NCBI GenBank assembly: GCA_027449905.1 | Contig: DAIDKT010000109.1 | Span: 1 to 35,169 of the forward strand | Length of the DNA stretch: 35,169 nucleotides | Direction: 5' to 3' | Source of the DNA: Legionellales bacterium | GTDB taxonomy: Bacteria > Pseudomonadota > Gammaproteobacteria > Legionellales > Legionellaceae | Shown here: one piece after another, positions 8,082-18,160 of the stretch | How the letters are laid out: every line of letters begins with the position of its first letter | Position numbering within the stretch: position 1 is the stretch's first letter | Position numbers and translations under genes: made by a program | The notes under the pieces: model-generated | What the model was told of the DNA's origin: nothing | Database searches by the model: none | Seen by the model: only the letters and a program-made list of their open reading frames with translations

Positions 8082-9071
8082 TCACTGTAATAATATCACC
8101 GATTCATCTGGTTGATTTTCAAACTGAACCCGCAGCGAATGATCAAAAACAGAGCTAATTGATATTTGATATAGCCGATCATTAATTGGGCAGTAATCAA
8201 TCAATTCACCAATTTCAGATTGGGTGGTGGGGTCAAATAGTTTTTGACCTGCATAAAGTGGTGCTACGGTTTCAAGCTTGAATAATTTCATGCTGTGTTT
8301 TATCTTGGCCCGATAATGGGTTCTTGCAATAATTTCTTGTCCTTTATAACAACCTTTATGAAAACTCAGATAGGGTGTATTTTGCAATCCGAGACGGTGC
8401 GGGAGAAATAAGCCGCTGGAATTGGGGTAAATTTCTATGCGTCCTGTTTGTAATTGGAGAAGATGCCAGGCCAAAGAGCCGCGCTGTTGTGTTGGATGGA
8501 ACTGCTTTTTAAAGGCATCAACCTGTTCAACTTGCAACAAAAAAATAAAAAGTTGTTCAGTTATTTGATAACAGCAATCGCGAACTGTGGAATGCACGTC
8601 ATAGGGAGCGTGTGGTAATTGCAGCTCAGCAATCAGCGGATCTTGTTGGTTTTGTAGATACAAGCCCATGACAGCGAATGAGCGATTTTCCTGCAATTGT
8701 ACTCTAGAAAATAGGGCTATTTTGGCAAGTAATGTTTTTGTTGCCTGCATGAGATCAGAAGGTAGAATGAGGTGAAGCCCTTGCCATTGCACGACATCCA
8801 TCAAGGCCATGATGCGCCCTTGTAAATTACACAAGGCACCGGGTCGCATGTGTGTTTGATCGACGTCACGTAGATCACAGGTTAATTGCCCTTGTAAGAA
8901 ATCAACCCCTTGTTCACCTATGATGTCTAAGCCAGTTAAATAGGATAAGTCAAACAAATAATTGATACCTGCCGAAAACTGAAGCTCATCTGCCAATGGA
9001 TGGAGCAACGTCAGTGGTCTGTCGTTCATTACGTGATGTTTATCATGGTTTTGATCTGGTTTCAGTTCCAT
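8082..9071 (-). CDS. ygfZ: Folate-binding protein YgfZ (GcvT-like)
   Basis: YgfZ binds tetrahydrofolate and supports the assembly or repair of some iron-sulfur enzymes, including the tRNA methylthiolase MiaB. The product has 329 residues, near the usual length (326 in E. coli). The diagnostic motif KGCYKGQE is at residues 239-246 with the essential Cys241, and GQLTCDLRDV near 61-70 corresponds to the GcvT-like N domain. It is divergent to sdhE/ygfX, the classical ygfZ-ygfY-ygfX arrangement. The start ATG 9071 has no clear ribosome site; ATG at residue 15 is an alternative and would bring the N-terminus closer to that of other YgfZ proteins. Confidence 0.92.
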   Translation of the reverse strand: MELKPDQNHDKHHVMNDRPLTLLHPLADELQFSAGINYLFDLSYLTGLDIIGEQGVDFLQGQLTCDLRDVDQTHMRPGALCNLQGRIMALMDVVQWQGLHLILPSDLMQATKTLLAKIALFSRVQLQENRSFAVMGLYLQNQQDPLIAELQLPHAPYDVHSTVRDCCYQITEQLFIFLLQVEQVDAFKKQFHPTQQRGSLAWHLLQLQTGRIEIYPNSSGLFLPHRLGLQNTPYLSFHKGCYKGQEIIARTHYRAKIKHSMKLFKLETVAPLYAGQKLFDPTTQSEIGELIDYCPINDRLYQISISSVFDHSLRVQFENQPDESVILLQ

Positions 9072-9175
9072 ATGTTCGCTTAGGAGAGGCCCGCACCCAA
9101 TTTTGGATTTATTGATTATATATGATATCTTTCTGGCTCTCTATCACAATCCTAAAAAACCCAGTTGAATCTCCT

Positions 9176-9430
9176 ATGATATCACCACAACAAAAAGCGC
9201 AGTTAAGATGGCATTGTAGACGAGGCATGCTTGAATTAGATCTCATATTAGAAAAATTTCTGACTAATTACTTGGACGAGATGACAGAGCAAGAGTTTCT
9301 CTTATTTGAATTATTTTTAAGTCACCCAGATCCAGATATTTATGCTTGGTTGATGGGGTATGAAACACCATTTGAACAAGCGAGTATTGATGTCGTTACG
9401 CTTATCCTCTCTCACACTCAAACTCTGTAA
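9176..9430 (+). CDS. sdhE: FAD assembly factor SdhE (YgfY/CptB, Sdh5 family)
   Basis: Small soluble protein that promotes covalent attachment of FAD to succinate dehydrogenase and fumarate reductase flavoproteins. The sequence shows the defining RGMLELD motif (CRRGMLELDLILEKF) and the family tail DPDIYAWLMGYETP. With the start at ATG 9176 (MISPQQKAQ) the protein has 84 residues, like E. coli SdhE (88). An in-frame ATG at 9122 would add 18 hydrophobic residues not expected in this family, so I prefer 9176, although neither start has a clear Shine-Dalgarno. The 3' end overlaps ygfX by 41 bp. Confidence 0.9.
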   Translation: MISPQQKAQLRWHCRRGMLELDLILEKFLTNYLDEMTEQEFLLFELFLSHPDPDIYAWLMGYETPFEQASIDVVTLILSHTQTL

Positions 9431-9824
9431 GTCATCTGATTATATGTGGTTGGGTTTGTTTATTCATGCATCTGCGCTTGGCGCGATGTATCGAGTTCAT
9501 TATTCATGGGCAAGTATCATACTGGCGTTAGTTTTGTTGTCTCTTCCCATGCTGAAGATTATTCGATATAAAATGCCGCATCCTGATTTACTTGCATTAT
9601 CATACCATCGCCGCAATGACTCAAAAATTGATTGGTTATTGCAATCAACCAATGGCAATCATACCCAATATGAACAAATGAAGATTCTCTTGTCCACTGG
9701 ATTTTTCATCCTCATTGCTTTGCGCTCAAAGCATCACAAGAGAACGCTCGTCATTTTCAATGACCAAATAACCTCAGATGAGCTTAGGATGTTGCATGTG
9801 ATAGAAAAAATTTCTCGTGGGTAA
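9390..9824 (+). CDS. ygfX: YgfX (CptA) family inner-membrane protein
   Basis: 144 residues from ATG 9390, overlapping sdhE as in enterobacteria. It has two membrane segments near the N-terminus (WLGLFIHASALGA and WASIILALVLLSLPML), a basic stretch, a central WLLQ-type strand region and a C-terminal part with RTLVIFNDQITSDELRML that matches the end of YgfX (LWLAADSMDEAEWRDLRRIL in E. coli). YgfX was described as a membrane toxin affecting MreB/FtsZ, with SdhE proposed as antitoxin; that role is disputed. Identification rests on topology, context and weak C-terminal similarity. An in-frame ATG at 9360 is possible but unlikely. Confidence 0.75.
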   Translation: MSLRLSSLTLKLCKSSDYMWLGLFIHASALGAMYRVHYSWASIILALVLLSLPMLKIIRYKMPHPDLLALSYHRRNDSKIDWLLQSTNGNHTQYEQMKILLSTGFFILIALRSKHHKRTLVIFNDQITSDELRMLHVIEKISRG

Positions 9825-9886
9825 TCATATCTGGATATGAGCTATGTTATGATTGAAACATTCTTGTGTTTGAAATCCATCAAAAT

Positions 9887-10903
9887 ATGCTAGAAAGTGA
9901 TCGTTTAGTCAGCATGCAAACCACTCCTTCGGAAGAAGCGATCGATAGAGCCATTCGCCCCTTGAGTCTTCATGAATATATTGGACAAGACGAGGTTTGT
10001 GCGCAAATGCGCATTTTCATTGATGCGGCACTTAAGCGGCAAGAACCTTTAGACCACGTCTTGATATTTGGGCCGCCTGGATTAGGTAAAACAACCTTAG
10101 CCAATATCATTTCTCATGAAATGAATGTGAATCTGCGACAAACATCAGGTCCTGTATTAGAGCGAGCCGGAGATATTGCTGCGCTTTTAACTAATTTGCA
10201 AACCAATGATGTGCTGTTTATTGATGAAATTCATCGACTGAGTCCAGTTATCGAGGAAATTCTTTATCCAGCAATGGAAGATTATAAGTTGGATATCATG
10301 ATAGGAGAGGGGCCATCTGCGCGCTCGATTAAATTAGAGTTGCCGCCATTTACCTTGATTGGTGCAACGACCAGAGCCGGATCGTTAACCTCTCCATTGC
10401 GCGATCGTTTTGGTATTGTCCAGCGTTTAGAGTTTTATCCAGTTGACGCCTTGACTCAAATTGTGAATCGCTCCGCCAAATTGCTGCGAGTCGAGACTGA
10501 ACAAGAGGGCGCCCATGCCATCGCGCTCAGGGCTCGTGGTACACCGAGAATTGCCAACCGGTTGTTGAGGCGAGTGCGTGATTATGCAGAAGTCAAAGCA
10601 AATGGCATTATCACCAAAGACATTGCATCCCAAGCGCTCGATATGTTGAGTGTCGATCACCATGGCTTTGATATCATGGACAGGAAATTATTACTCGCGG
10701 TGATTGAGCGCTTTGCAGGTGGCCCTGTTGGTTTAGACAGTGTTGCAGCAGCAATCGGTGAGGAAAAAGGCACAATTGAAGATGTCATTGAACCATTTTT
10801 AATCCAGCAAGGTTTTTTAATGCGCACAGCCCGTGGGCGAGTTGCAACCACTTTGGCCTATCAACATTTTGGTATTGAGATAGAACGTGTTGAATCAGAA
10901 TGA
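9887..10903 (+). CDS. ruvB: Holliday junction branch-migration ATPase RuvB
   Basis: AAA+ motor that, with RuvA, drives Holliday junction migration before RuvC resolution. The product has 338 residues with Walker A GPPGLGKT (62-69), Walker [12 protein letters not shown], and the sensor region [18 protein letters not shown]; the C-terminal winged helix ends in [16 protein letters not shown] 9887 gives the usual N-terminus MLESDRLVS; a GTG at 9866 would add seven residues. ruvC and ruvA, usually just upstream, are not in the window. It overlaps ybgC by 17 bp, starting the tol cluster. Confidence 0.97.
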   Translation: MLESDRLVSMQTTPSEEAIDRAIRPLSLHEYIGQDEVCAQMRIFIDAALKRQEPLDHVLIFGPPGLGKTTLANIISHEMNVNLRQTSGPVLERAGDIAALLTNLQTNDVLFIDEIHRLSPVIEEILYPAMEDYKLDIMIGEGPSARSIKLELPPFTLIGATTRAGSLTSPLRDRFGIVQRLEFYPVDALTQIVNRSAKLLRVETEQEGAHAIALRARGTPRIANRLLRRVRDYAEVKANGIITKDIASQALDMLSVDHHGFDIMDRKLLLAVIERFAGGPVGLDSVAAAIGEEKGTIEDVIEPFLIQQGFLMRTARGRVATTLAYQHFGIEIERVESE

Positions 10904-11285
10904 AAAACATCAAAGTAGTTATCGTGTCTACATAGAAGATACCGATATGATGGGAATTATCTACCATGGCCGCTATTTGTATTTTTTTGAGCGCGCCCGC
11001 ACAGACATGTTGCGCGCAAATGGAATTTATTTGACTACGATGGCGACATATGATACATATTTTGCCATTCGCGATATTCATATACGCTACCACGCACCTG
11101 GACGTCTGGATGACATGTTAACCATCCATACCTTTATTGAAACAATCAAGGGATGCTCTTTGCTGCTAAAGCAAAGTATGTACAATGAGCACAATAAATT
11201 ATTGACTGAGGCAACCGTTCAAGTTGTCACCGTCGATAAAGAACTGAAAGTCAAACGAACGCGTATCGGAGGAATTGAAACATGA
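10887..11285 (+). CDS. ybgC: Tol-Pal associated acyl-CoA thioesterase YbgC
   Basis: Hot-dog-fold thioesterase, first gene of Tol-Pal clusters, active on acyl-CoA and proposed to link to phospholipid metabolism. 132 residues with the YbgC motif: [11 protein letters not shown], whose Asp is catalytic in the family, followed by [11 protein letters not shown]. The start is GTG 10887 or TTG 10890, both inside the end of ruvB, which indicates translational coupling. The 3' end overlaps tolQ (start ATG 11282) by 4 bp. Confidence 0.95.
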   Translation: MLNQNEKHQSSYRVYIEDTDMMGIIYHGRYLYFFERARTDMLRANGIYLTTMATYDTYFAIRDIHIRYHAPGRLDDMLTIHTFIETIKGCSLLLKQSMYNEHNKLLTEATVQVVTVDKELKVKRTRIGGIET

Positions 11286-11950
11286 TGAACCATGCCGGTG
11301 TATTGGGTTATTTTTTGCAAGCAGGATTTGTTGTTAAATTGGTCATGATAATGTTGTTAAGCGCTTCCATTGGATCGTGGACTTTAATTATACAAAGAGC
11401 GTGGTTTTTTAAACAAAAAAAACGACAGTATGATATATTTCATCGTCGTTTTTGGGGGAGTACCGACTTAAGTAAGTTGTATGCGGATCTTGATGCAAAT
11501 GTTGAAGATAGACACGGGCTCGCTGCTATTTTTCATGCTGGTTTCAAAGAGTTTATGCGTATTCGCAATCAGGGCAATCTCGTGCTTGAATCGATTCAAC
11601 GGGTCATGCAAATTTGCTATGCAAAAGAAGCGGAATTATTGGAGCACCATTTACCTGTGTTTGCCTCGGTCGGGTCGTTGGCTCCCTATGTTGGATTGTT
11701 TGGAACGGTTTGGGGTATTATGACGTCGTTTCAAGCCCTGGGCCAGGCGCAACAGGCCACCATCGCCATGGTCGCCCCAGGTATATCAGAAGCGTTGGTT
11801 GCAACGGCACTTGGTTTATTTACGGCAATTCCGGCTGTGATCGCGTATAACCGTTACACCACTCGCGCCTCGGCTTTACTGAATCGCTATGATGTATTTC
11901 AAGAAGAATTAGTCGCCTTAATTGCTGAGCAAACCAATTTACGGGGATAA
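11282..11950 (+). CDS. tolQ: Tol-Pal system protein TolQ
   Basis: Inner-membrane proton-channel subunit that with TolR energises TolA; homologous to ExbB/MotA. 222 residues with three membrane segments: one near residues 17-37 and two in the second half (around GSLAPYVGLFGTVWGIMTSF and ISEALVATALGLFTAIPAV), which form the MotA/TolQ/ExbB domain. The polar residues of the channel (Thr in FGTVWG) are kept. ATGA overlap with ybgC and 2 bp to tolR show an operon. Confidence 0.97.
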   Translation: MMNHAGVLGYFLQAGFVVKLVMIMLLSASIGSWTLIIQRAWFFKQKKRQYDIFHRRFWGSTDLSKLYADLDANVEDRHGLAAIFHAGFKEFMRIRNQGNLVLESIQRVMQICYAKEAELLEHHLPVFASVGSLAPYVGLFGTVWGIMTSFQALGQAQQATIAMVAPGISEALVATALGLFTAIPAVIAYNRYTTRASALLNRYDVFQEELVALIAEQTNLRG

Positions 11951-11952
11951 AT

Positions 11953-12402
11953 ATGATAAAAAAAAGGTCGGTGCACGCGCGTCCAATCGCTGAAATCAAT
12001 GTGGTACCTTACATCGACGTGATGCTGGTGTTGCTCGTTATTTTTATGATAACGGCCCCCATTTTAACCCAAGGAGTGACCGTTGATTTGCCTAAAGCGG
12101 CGAGCGAAAAGTTGCAAACCACTGATCGCGAGCCGATCATCGTGTCGGTCAACGCGGTAGGTGATTATTTTTTAAATATAGACACGAGCCCTGAGAATCC
12201 AATCGCGCCAGACGCATTAACTGTCCGCGTTGCTGCTGAGTTGGAATTGGCCCGTCAATCGGGTCAGACATTGAATGTGCTTGTCAAAGGTGACCAAGGT
12301 GTGCCCTACGGAAAAGTGGTGACGGCCATGAGTTTATTGAAACAAGCGGGTGCTGTTCAAGTTGGTTTATTAACTGATTCACCAGAGGGGAGCAAAGGAT
12401 GA
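11953..12402 (+). CDS. tolR: Tol-Pal system protein TolR
   Basis: ExbD-family partner of TolQ; single membrane anchor plus periplasmic domain. 149 residues. The membrane helix holds the essential protonatable Asp in VVPYIDVMLVLLVIFMIT, about residues 18-40. The periplasmic part contains the conserved KGDQGVPYGKVVTAMSLL. Overlaps tolA by 4 bp. Confidence 0.96.
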   Translation: MIKKRSVHARPIAEINVVPYIDVMLVLLVIFMITAPILTQGVTVDLPKAASEKLQTTDREPIIVSVNAVGDYFLNIDTSPENPIAPDALTVRVAAELELARQSGQTLNVLVKGDQGVPYGKVVTAMSLLKQAGAVQVGLLTDSPEGSKG

Positions 12403-13310
12403 GGATGTCTAGAAGTTATCAAACAGCCTTTTTTTTAGCTATTTTCATTCATCTATCCGTTGTTTTTATGCTGTGGTTTGAACGTCATCATGAACGACCT
12501 GTGCTGACAAATAGTGCTATAAATGAGGCATCTTCTGCGCCTATGAAGATGGCCGAGCAGCAAGCGCAGGCGATTAAAGCAGTGACAGTAGACAGTCAGC
12601 AAGTGATGCAAGAGGTCAGTCGATTAAAACAAGAACGAGCCAAACAAAAAGAAGCAGAAATACAGCGTCAGCAGCAATTAAACAAACAAGCCGAAATGGC
12701 CCGTCGACAACGAATAGCCGAGCAAAAGCATCTTCAAAACCTAAAAACCGAGGCAGCTCAATTAGCAATTGCCCATCAAAAGAAGTTGGTCGAAGAACAA
12801 GCTCGTTTAAACGACATGAAGCAGCAACAGGAAGCCTTGAGGAAACAGCAAGAATTAGAAACTCAAAAATTGGCTGAAATTCAAAAGAAAAAAGTAGAGG
12901 AATTGGCGCGTGTTGAGCAAGCGAAGGCAGCCCAAGTGAAAGCGGAAATGGCAAAAAAACAACGTGAAGCGGCACAGCAACAGGCCGCATTGAACGCAGA
13001 GAATAACGCGCGTGTGGCAGGTGAGGTTGATAAATATAAGGCCTTAATTATCAATGCAATTAGTCAACAATGGATTTTGCCAGAAAATGCGAATAGCAGC
13101 CTGTCTAGCCAGTTCAGAATCCGTCTTGCACCCAATGGGTCGGTGCTTGAAGTGAATTTAACGCGTAGCAGTGGTGACCCTATCCTTGATCGCTCAGCAC
13201 AAGCTGCGATTTATAAAGCATCGCCATTGCCGGTTCCCTCTGATCCAACCGCCTTTAATTTATTTAGAGATATTAGTTTAACCGTAAGACCAGTGAATGC
13301 TCGGGGGTAA
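12399..13310 (+). CDS. tolA: Tol-Pal system protein TolA
   Basis: Bridge between the inner-membrane TolQR motor and TolB/Pal at the outer membrane. 303 residues: N-terminal anchor at about 8-25 ([15 protein letters not shown], with the HLS motif that contacts TolQ), a long Lys/Gln/Glu/Ala-rich helix (about 50-205) and a C-terminal TolA domain III ([16 protein letters not shown] ... [16 protein letters not shown] ... SPLPVPSDP). It is shorter than E. coli TolA (421) because of the helix. ATGA overlap with tolR. Confidence 0.95.
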   Translation: MRMSRSYQTAFFLAIFIHLSVVFMLWFERHHERPVLTNSAINEASSAPMKMAEQQAQAIKAVTVDSQQVMQEVSRLKQERAKQKEAEIQRQQQLNKQAEMARRQRIAEQKHLQNLKTEAAQLAIAHQKKLVEEQARLNDMKQQQEALRKQQELETQKLAEIQKKKVEELARVEQAKAAQVKAEMAKKQREAAQQQAALNAENNARVAGEVDKYKALIINAISQQWILPENANSSLSSQFRIRLAPNGSVLEVNLTRSSGDPILDRSAQAAIYKASPLPVPSDPTAFNLFRDISLTVRPVNARG

Positions 13311-13315
13311 AAACA

Positions 13316-14578
13316 GTGTTGAAGCGATTTATGTTATGCACCTACTTGTTGGTAGGTTTTCTAGGATCATCGTATGCTTTGGATTTAGAGTTAACCCAAG
13401 GTATTAATGCCGCCTTGCCGATTGGTATCAGTTCATTTGGTTTTGATTCGCAATCACCTGGTGTCAGTGATGTCATTGAACACGACTTAAGTTTGTCTGG
13501 TCAATTTAGAATTGTGCCACCTGTCACGGGAGACGTGCAAAATATTGCTGCATGGCGTCGTGTAGGCGCGGATAGTGTTTTGTCTGGTATGGTGTCTGCG
13601 CGCGGGGCGAATCAGTATGAGGTGAGTTTTGAGTTGGTTGATGCCGCGTCGCAAGGGCATGTGCTTTTATCTAAAAAATACACAGTGAATGCCAATCAGA
13701 TGCGTGCTTTGGCCCATCATATCAGTGATGAAGTATATCAAAAATTGACTGGTGAGCGCGGTGTATTTTCAACTCGTATTGCTTATATATTGGTTAAGAG
13801 AGCCATCGGTAAAACCCAATACTCTTTAGAAGTCGCTGATATGGATGGCAATAACCCACAAAGTTTATTGGTTTCTTCTGAGCCTATTATGTCACCAACT
13901 TGGTCACCCAACGGCACTCAAATTGCATATGTATCATTTGAAAAAAAACATGCTCAAATTTTTACGGTGAATGTAGCGACTGGGCAAAGGCGGCTTTTAA
14001 CTAATTTTCCAGGGATAAATGGTGCACCGGCATGGTCACCTGACGGCCGTCAATTGGCTGTGGTTCTATCAAAAAGTGGCAGTCCAAAAATATACACGGT
14101 AGATTTGGCAACCGGTGGTATGAAACAAATAACATTTGGTGAGGCGATCGATACGGAGCCACGATATGCCGCAGATGGTCGGTCAATTCTCTTCACATCT
14201 GGTCGAGGAGGCACCCCACAAATTTACCGACTATCATTAGGAGATGGACAAGTTAATCGAGTGAGTTATGATGGCAATTACAATGCTCGGGCATCATACA
14301 CACCCAACGCACAATCTATTGTGATGCTTCATCGCCAGGATCAACAATTTAACATAGGTGTTCTCAGTGTGGCATCAGGACGGATTATGTCATTAACCGA
14401 TTCACCGATGGACGAATCACCCTCAGTGGCGCCAAACGGTCGTCTTGTGCTATATGCAACCCGCGTTCAGAATAAGGGGATGTTGGGTATTGTATCAATT
14501 GATGGCCGCATTAAAATGCGGTTACCCTCACGAGATGGCGATGTTCAAGAACCGGCCTGGTCACCTTATTTAAGCTAG
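13316..14578 (+). CDS. tolB: Tol-Pal system beta-propeller protein TolB
   Basis: Periplasmic protein that shuttles between Pal and TolA/porins. 420 residues with a signal peptide ([21 protein letters not shown], cleavage after SYA), the mobile TolA-binding N-terminus [16 protein letters not shown], an N-terminal alpha/beta domain, then a six-bladed propeller with repeated units such as [18 protein letters not shown] and [17 protein letters not shown]. The start is GTG 13316 or TTG 13319, 5-8 bp after tolA. pal and cpoB, the usual next genes, are absent: a 119-bp gap and phaC follow. Confidence 0.96.
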   Translation: MLKRFMLCTYLLVGFLGSSYALDLELTQGINAALPIGISSFGFDSQSPGVSDVIEHDLSLSGQFRIVPPVTGDVQNIAAWRRVGADSVLSGMVSARGANQYEVSFELVDAASQGHVLLSKKYTVNANQMRALAHHISDEVYQKLTGERGVFSTRIAYILVKRAIGKTQYSLEVADMDGNNPQSLLVSSEPIMSPTWSPNGTQIAYVSFEKKHAQIFTVNVATGQRRLLTNFPGINGAPAWSPDGRQLAVVLSKSGSPKIYTVDLATGGMKQITFGEAIDTEPRYAADGRSILFTSGRGGTPQIYRLSLGDGQVNRVSYDGNYNARASYTPNAQSIVMLHRQDQQFNIGVLSVASGRIMSLTDSPMDESPSVAPNGRLVLYATRVQNKGMLGIVSIDGRIKMRLPSRDGDVQEPAWSPYLS

Positions 14579-14697
14579 GGATTCATAAAGTTGATAGGAA
14601 GGCGCTTTACTTTATTCTATTTGCTACTAAAATGAAATGAGGAAGGAAACCTTGCGCTTGCAGTGAGCGCGATTATGGACATCAAAAGTGAGTAATT

Positions 14698-16488
14698 ATG
14701 ACAACATTCACGCAAAAAGATTCTTCGGATTCTAAAAAAAGGTTTGAGCAAGTGAGTGTGGCAAAAACTGATGATTTTTATTGTGAAAACAAAGAAAATC
14801 AGCTTGATAATTTTCTGGTTACATTTAATAAATTATTTCAAGCTCATTTGGGAAAATACACTTTTGGAATAAGTCCTGCTTCAATGGTGTCAGCTTACAC
14901 TTCTTGGTTTGCTCAATTGGCGCAGTCTCCCGGACACTTGTTATCACTGGCGCTTTATCCAATTGTCCATGCCAGTGACTCTTCAACAAACATTTTATCT
15001 GATGAGCGCGTTACCCTCAATAACGATGTGCGTTTTCATCAAGAAAGCTGGCAATCTTTGCCTTGGCGTTTCTATGCTGAGAGTTTTTTGCAGCTTGAAA
15101 ATTGGTGGCGTCATGCCACAAAAGATGTACCGGGTTTGCCAAAACGAGTGGAGCGAATCATTTCATTTGCCGCCAGGCAACGTTTAGATGCGCTATCACC
15201 GTCTAATTTTATTATGACCAATCCAGAGTTATTTCAAGCAACCATCACTTCCGGGGGGTTGAATTTAGTCGAAGGCACCAAATTAGCCACTGAAAATGCA
15301 TATAGACGATTAGCGGGCTTGCCGCCACCAGGCGCTGAAAATTTCATTCCAGGGCGCGATGTGGCGATTACCCCAGGTAAAATTGTTTTTAGTAATCACC
15401 TGATAGAACTCATTCAGTATGAACCAACCACCGCCGAGGTTTACAAAGAACCGATTTTGATTATTCCAGCATGGATTATGAAATACTATATTCTTGATTT
15501 GTCACCACAAAACTCCATGGTCAAGTGGTTGGTTTCAAAAGGGCATACGGTGTTTATCATTTCATGGAGAAATCCAGACGGTAAAGATCGTGATTTAAGT
15601 CTGGATGATTATTTTCGATTGGGGGCTATGGGTGCATTAGATGCCATCAAACACATTGTGCCGAAAGCGCAGGTGCATTTGATGGGTTATTGTATTGGTG
15701 GAACCTTGGCAATGATAACAGCCGCTACGTTGGCTGAGGAAGGACACCATAAACGCATAAAAAGTCTCACATTATTGGCGGCGCAAGGTGATTTCACTGA
15801 AGCTGGTGATATGATGCTTTTTATCACAGAAAGCGAAATATCCTTTCTTAAAAACATCATGTGGAATCAAGGTTATCTTGATACCAAGCAAATGGCCGGT
15901 TCTTTCCAGATGTTGAGATCCTACGATTTGATTTGGTCGAAAATGGTAGATGATTATATGCATGGTACTCAACGCGGCATGATCGATTTATTGGCATGGA
16001 ATGCGGATGCAACGCGCATGCCTTATAAGATGCACAGCGAATATCTACAAAAATTATTTTTAAACAATGATTTTGCAGAGGGGCGTTTTCATGTAGAAGA
16101 CAAAGTCGTTGCTCCTAGAAATATTAATGTCCCTGTTTTCGCAGTGAGCACAGAAAAAGACCACGTTGCGCCGTGGCGGTCTGTGTATAAAATACATATT
16201 TTGGCTAATAGTGATATAACCTTTGTCTTGACAAATGGTGGTCACAATGCAGGTATCGTCAGCGAACCAGATCATCCTCGGCGCTTTTATTTGATTCACG
16301 AGCATAAAAGTAATGTTCCCTATATTGGACCGAATAGTTGGCTCAAAAAAGCCCAGCATCATGATGGATCATGGTGGTTGGCTTGGCAACAATGGCTGGT
16401 GCAGTTAAGTTCATCAAAACTAGTTCCAGCTTTGCCATTAGATCCAGCTTTACCGCCGGCGCCTGGTAGCTATGTCTTGCAAAAATAG
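14698..16488 (+). CDS. phaC: Class I poly(3-hydroxyalkanoate) synthase PhaC
   Basis: Polymerises 3-hydroxyacyl-CoA into PHA granules (carbon storage). 596 residues, the usual size for class I. An N-terminal PhaC domain (about 100-270) precedes an alpha/beta-hydrolase core. The modified lipase box is GYCIGG at 330-335 with nucleophile Cys332; the other triad members are Asp in STEKDHVAPW and His in NGGHNAGIVSEP. Weak possible promoter TTGATA (14591) / TATTCT (14613). No phaA, phaB, phaR or phasin gene lies nearby, so it stands alone. The ATG at 14698 follows GTGAG. Confidence 0.96.
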   Translation: MTTFTQKDSSDSKKRFEQVSVAKTDDFYCENKENQLDNFLVTFNKLFQAHLGKYTFGISPASMVSAYTSWFAQLAQSPGHLLSLALYPIVHASDSSTNILSDERVTLNNDVRFHQESWQSLPWRFYAESFLQLENWWRHATKDVPGLPKRVERIISFAARQRLDALSPSNFIMTNPELFQATITSGGLNLVEGTKLATENAYRRLAGLPPPGAENFIPGRDVAITPGKIVFSNHLIELIQYEPTTAEVYKEPILIIPAWIMKYYILDLSPQNSMVKWLVSKGHTVFIISWRNPDGKDRDLSLDDYFRLGAMGALDAIKHIVPKAQVHLMGYCIGGTLAMITAATLAEEGHHKRIKSLTLLAAQGDFTEAGDMMLFITESEISFLKNIMWNQGYLDTKQMAGSFQMLRSYDLIWSKMVDDYMHGTQRGMIDLLAWNADATRMPYKMHSEYLQKLFLNNDFAEGRFHVEDKVVAPRNINVPVFAVSTEKDHVAPWRSVYKIHILANSDITFVLTNGGHNAGIVSEPDHPRRFYLIHEHKSNVPYIGPNSWLKKAQHHDGSWWLAWQQWLVQLSSSKLVPALPLDPALPPAPGSYVLQK

Positions 16489-16712
16489 CGTAACTGATGT
16501 GACTTTCTCAACTTTTGCAGAGTTCATGTTGGACTGCGGCCCGACCTACGCATGTTTTATCTGTTTATACGAGCGTTGAACGCAAATAGTAACGGTACTG
16601 GTACACAGAAAAATTGCCTGATACAATTGACCCCTTGGATATGTTGAGCTGAATGATACTTGGCAATTTGTGCCGCCCAAAGTATATCAGACCGCTTTTA
16701 GGCTGTGTTTTA

Positions 16713-17177
16713 ATGATCGAAATTTTTACCGATGGTGCATGCAAAGGAAACCCTGGTCCGGGTGGCTGGGGGGCGATATTGCGTTATAAAGGTCAAGAAA
16801 AAGAATTAAAAGGCGCAGAACGCATGACGACAAATAATCGCATGGAATTAACCGCAGCGATTGAATCGCTAAAGTCTTTGACGAGAGTATGTCAGGTAAA
16901 TTTATATACCGATTCGAATTATTTGCGTCAAGGCATGCAGACTTGGTTAAGCCAATGGAAAAAAAAGGGTTGGCGAAACTCTAAAAATGAACCGGTTAAA
17001 AATGCAGATTTGTGGATGGAATTAGATGAATTAAGTCAGCGGCATCAGATTAGTTGGCATTGGATTAAGGGCCATTCAGGTCATCCTGAAAATGAACGTG
17101 CTGATGGTTTGGCCAACGAGGCGGTTATTGAAATGCTGCGACGAGGTTCAATCATGGAAGATGTATGCGACAAATAG
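16713..17177 (+). CDS. rnhA: Ribonuclease HI
   Basis: Degrades the RNA strand of RNA-DNA hybrids (R-loops, Okazaki primers). With ATG 16713 the product has 154 residues, like E. coli (155), beginning [20 protein letters not shown]. The four metal-binding acids are present: Asp7, Glu45, Asp67 and Asp131, and the basic loop [19 protein letters not shown] is intact. An upstream in-frame ATG (16653) would add 20 residues unlike the family and was not used. It overlaps dnaQ by 13 bp, a common gammaproteobacterial pair. Confidence 0.96.
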   Translation: MIEIFTDGACKGNPGPGGWGAILRYKGQEKELKGAERMTTNNRMELTAAIESLKSLTRVCQVNLYTDSNYLRQGMQTWLSQWKKKGWRNSKNEPVKNADLWMELDELSQRHQISWHWIKGHSGHPENERADGLANEAVIEMLRRGSIMEDVCDK

Positions 17178-17842
17178 CATTGGATACCGAAACAACAGGA
17201 TTAAGCCACGAACAGGGCCATCGAGTGATCGAAATCGGTTGTATAGAATTAGTTGACCGAAAATTTACTGGACAACATTTTCACGTTTATCTCAATCCCG
17301 AGCGAGAAGTGGATCCAGGTGCTTTTAAAGTGCACGGCATTAGTCAGCAATTTTTAAAAGATAAACCATTATTTAAAGATATTTGTCATGATTTAATTGC
17401 GTTTATCGATCAAGCTGAATTAATTATCCATAACGCACCTTTTGATGTTGGGTTTTTAAATGCCGAATTGAAACAAATAAATCACCCGCAGTCACTGGCT
17501 CATTATTGCCAAATTCTAGATACCTTGATTTTGGCTCGCGAAAAACACCCAGGCCAGCGTAATACCTTGGATGCGCTATGCAAACGTTATTATGTGGATA
17601 ATTCAAATCGTGAGTTGCATGGTGCATTGTTGGATGCGGAAATTTTAGCTTTTGTTTATTTGGCTATGACGGGCGGCCAAACCAATTTGTTCGAAAACCA
17701 GGAACACTTTTCAGAAAATTCTCAGCAGTCAGTTGACAACCGAACTAGGTCATTGTCATCGACATCACCTGTTTATTTTGCAAATGAAGAAGAATTGAAA
17801 AGACACCAAGCATTCATCAACAAATATCAAAACCAACCATAA
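17165..17842 (+). CDS. dnaQ: DNA polymerase III epsilon subunit (proofreading 3'-5' exonuclease)
   Basis: DEDDh exonuclease that proofreads replication. 225 residues. Exo I DTETTGL (Asp7, Glu9), Exo [11 protein letters not shown] (Asp94), Exo [11 protein letters not shown] (His152, Asp157) are all intact. Just after the domain, QTNLF (171-175) fits the beta-clamp binding motif (QTSMAF in E. coli), and the shorter tail would carry the alpha-subunit contact. Starts inside rnhA, so the two are translationally coupled. Confidence 0.96.
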   Translation: MRQIALDTETTGLSHEQGHRVIEIGCIELVDRKFTGQHFHVYLNPEREVDPGAFKVHGISQQFLKDKPLFKDICHDLIAFIDQAELIIHNAPFDVGFLNAELKQINHPQSLAHYCQILDTLILAREKHPGQRNTLDALCKRYYVDNSNRELHGALLDAEILAFVYLAMTGGQTNLFENQEHFSENSQQSVDNRTRSLSSTSPVYFANEEELKRHQAFINKYQNQP

Positions 17843-18016
17843 AACCATATAACTCGACATTTATGAAATGTCTAATCCTAGCTAAAAAATTATAATTTTC
17901 TCTTCGTTTCGGTCTAAAATAGAACGAATTACCGAAGAAAGTCGGTATCTATAGTTAGCAATTTGTCTATCTCGTGGTCAATCAACGGGAATTCGTAAAA
18001 ATTTCATAAAGTCGAG

Positions 18017-18160
18017 CTTTGTACACGACAAAAATGGAGTGGTCTTTCCCGCGCAGGCGGGAATCTATTGTGAATTTGGTATGAGGCCAATAGCAGCATG
18101 GATCCGTGCCTGCGCGGGGACGACAAACCATGAACATTTAATTTTTTGTCGTGTACTAAG
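18017..18160. repeat. Family B MITE-like element, copy 1 (144 bp), with imperfect 9-bp target duplication
   Basis: Termini CTTTGTACACGACAAAAA (18017-18034) and TTTTTTGTCGTGTACTAAG (18142-18160) are inverted repeats. An inner inverted repeat around TTCCCGCGCAGGCGGGAATC and its partner near 18110 is of the common REP type. Immediate flanks are AAAGTCGAG (18008-18016) and AAAGTTGAG (18161-18169), 8 of 9 identical, consistent with an aged 9-bp target site duplication. Non-coding. Confidence 0.88.

Noticed and set aside
9122..9175. N-terminal membrane extension on SdhE
   Set aside because: SdhE is a small soluble protein; the 18 extra residues have no family counterpart and no ribosome site precedes 9122.
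9176..9824. sdhE-ygfX as a new toxin-antitoxin system
   Set aside because: The pair has a known housekeeping explanation (flavinylation of SDH) and the toxin-antitoxin claim for it is disputed, so it is not novel here.
12616..12990. 124-codon open frame on the minus strand inside tolA
   Set aside because: It mirrors the Lys/Gln/Glu/Ala-rich helix of tolA, whose low-complexity codons give an open antisense frame. No ribosome site.
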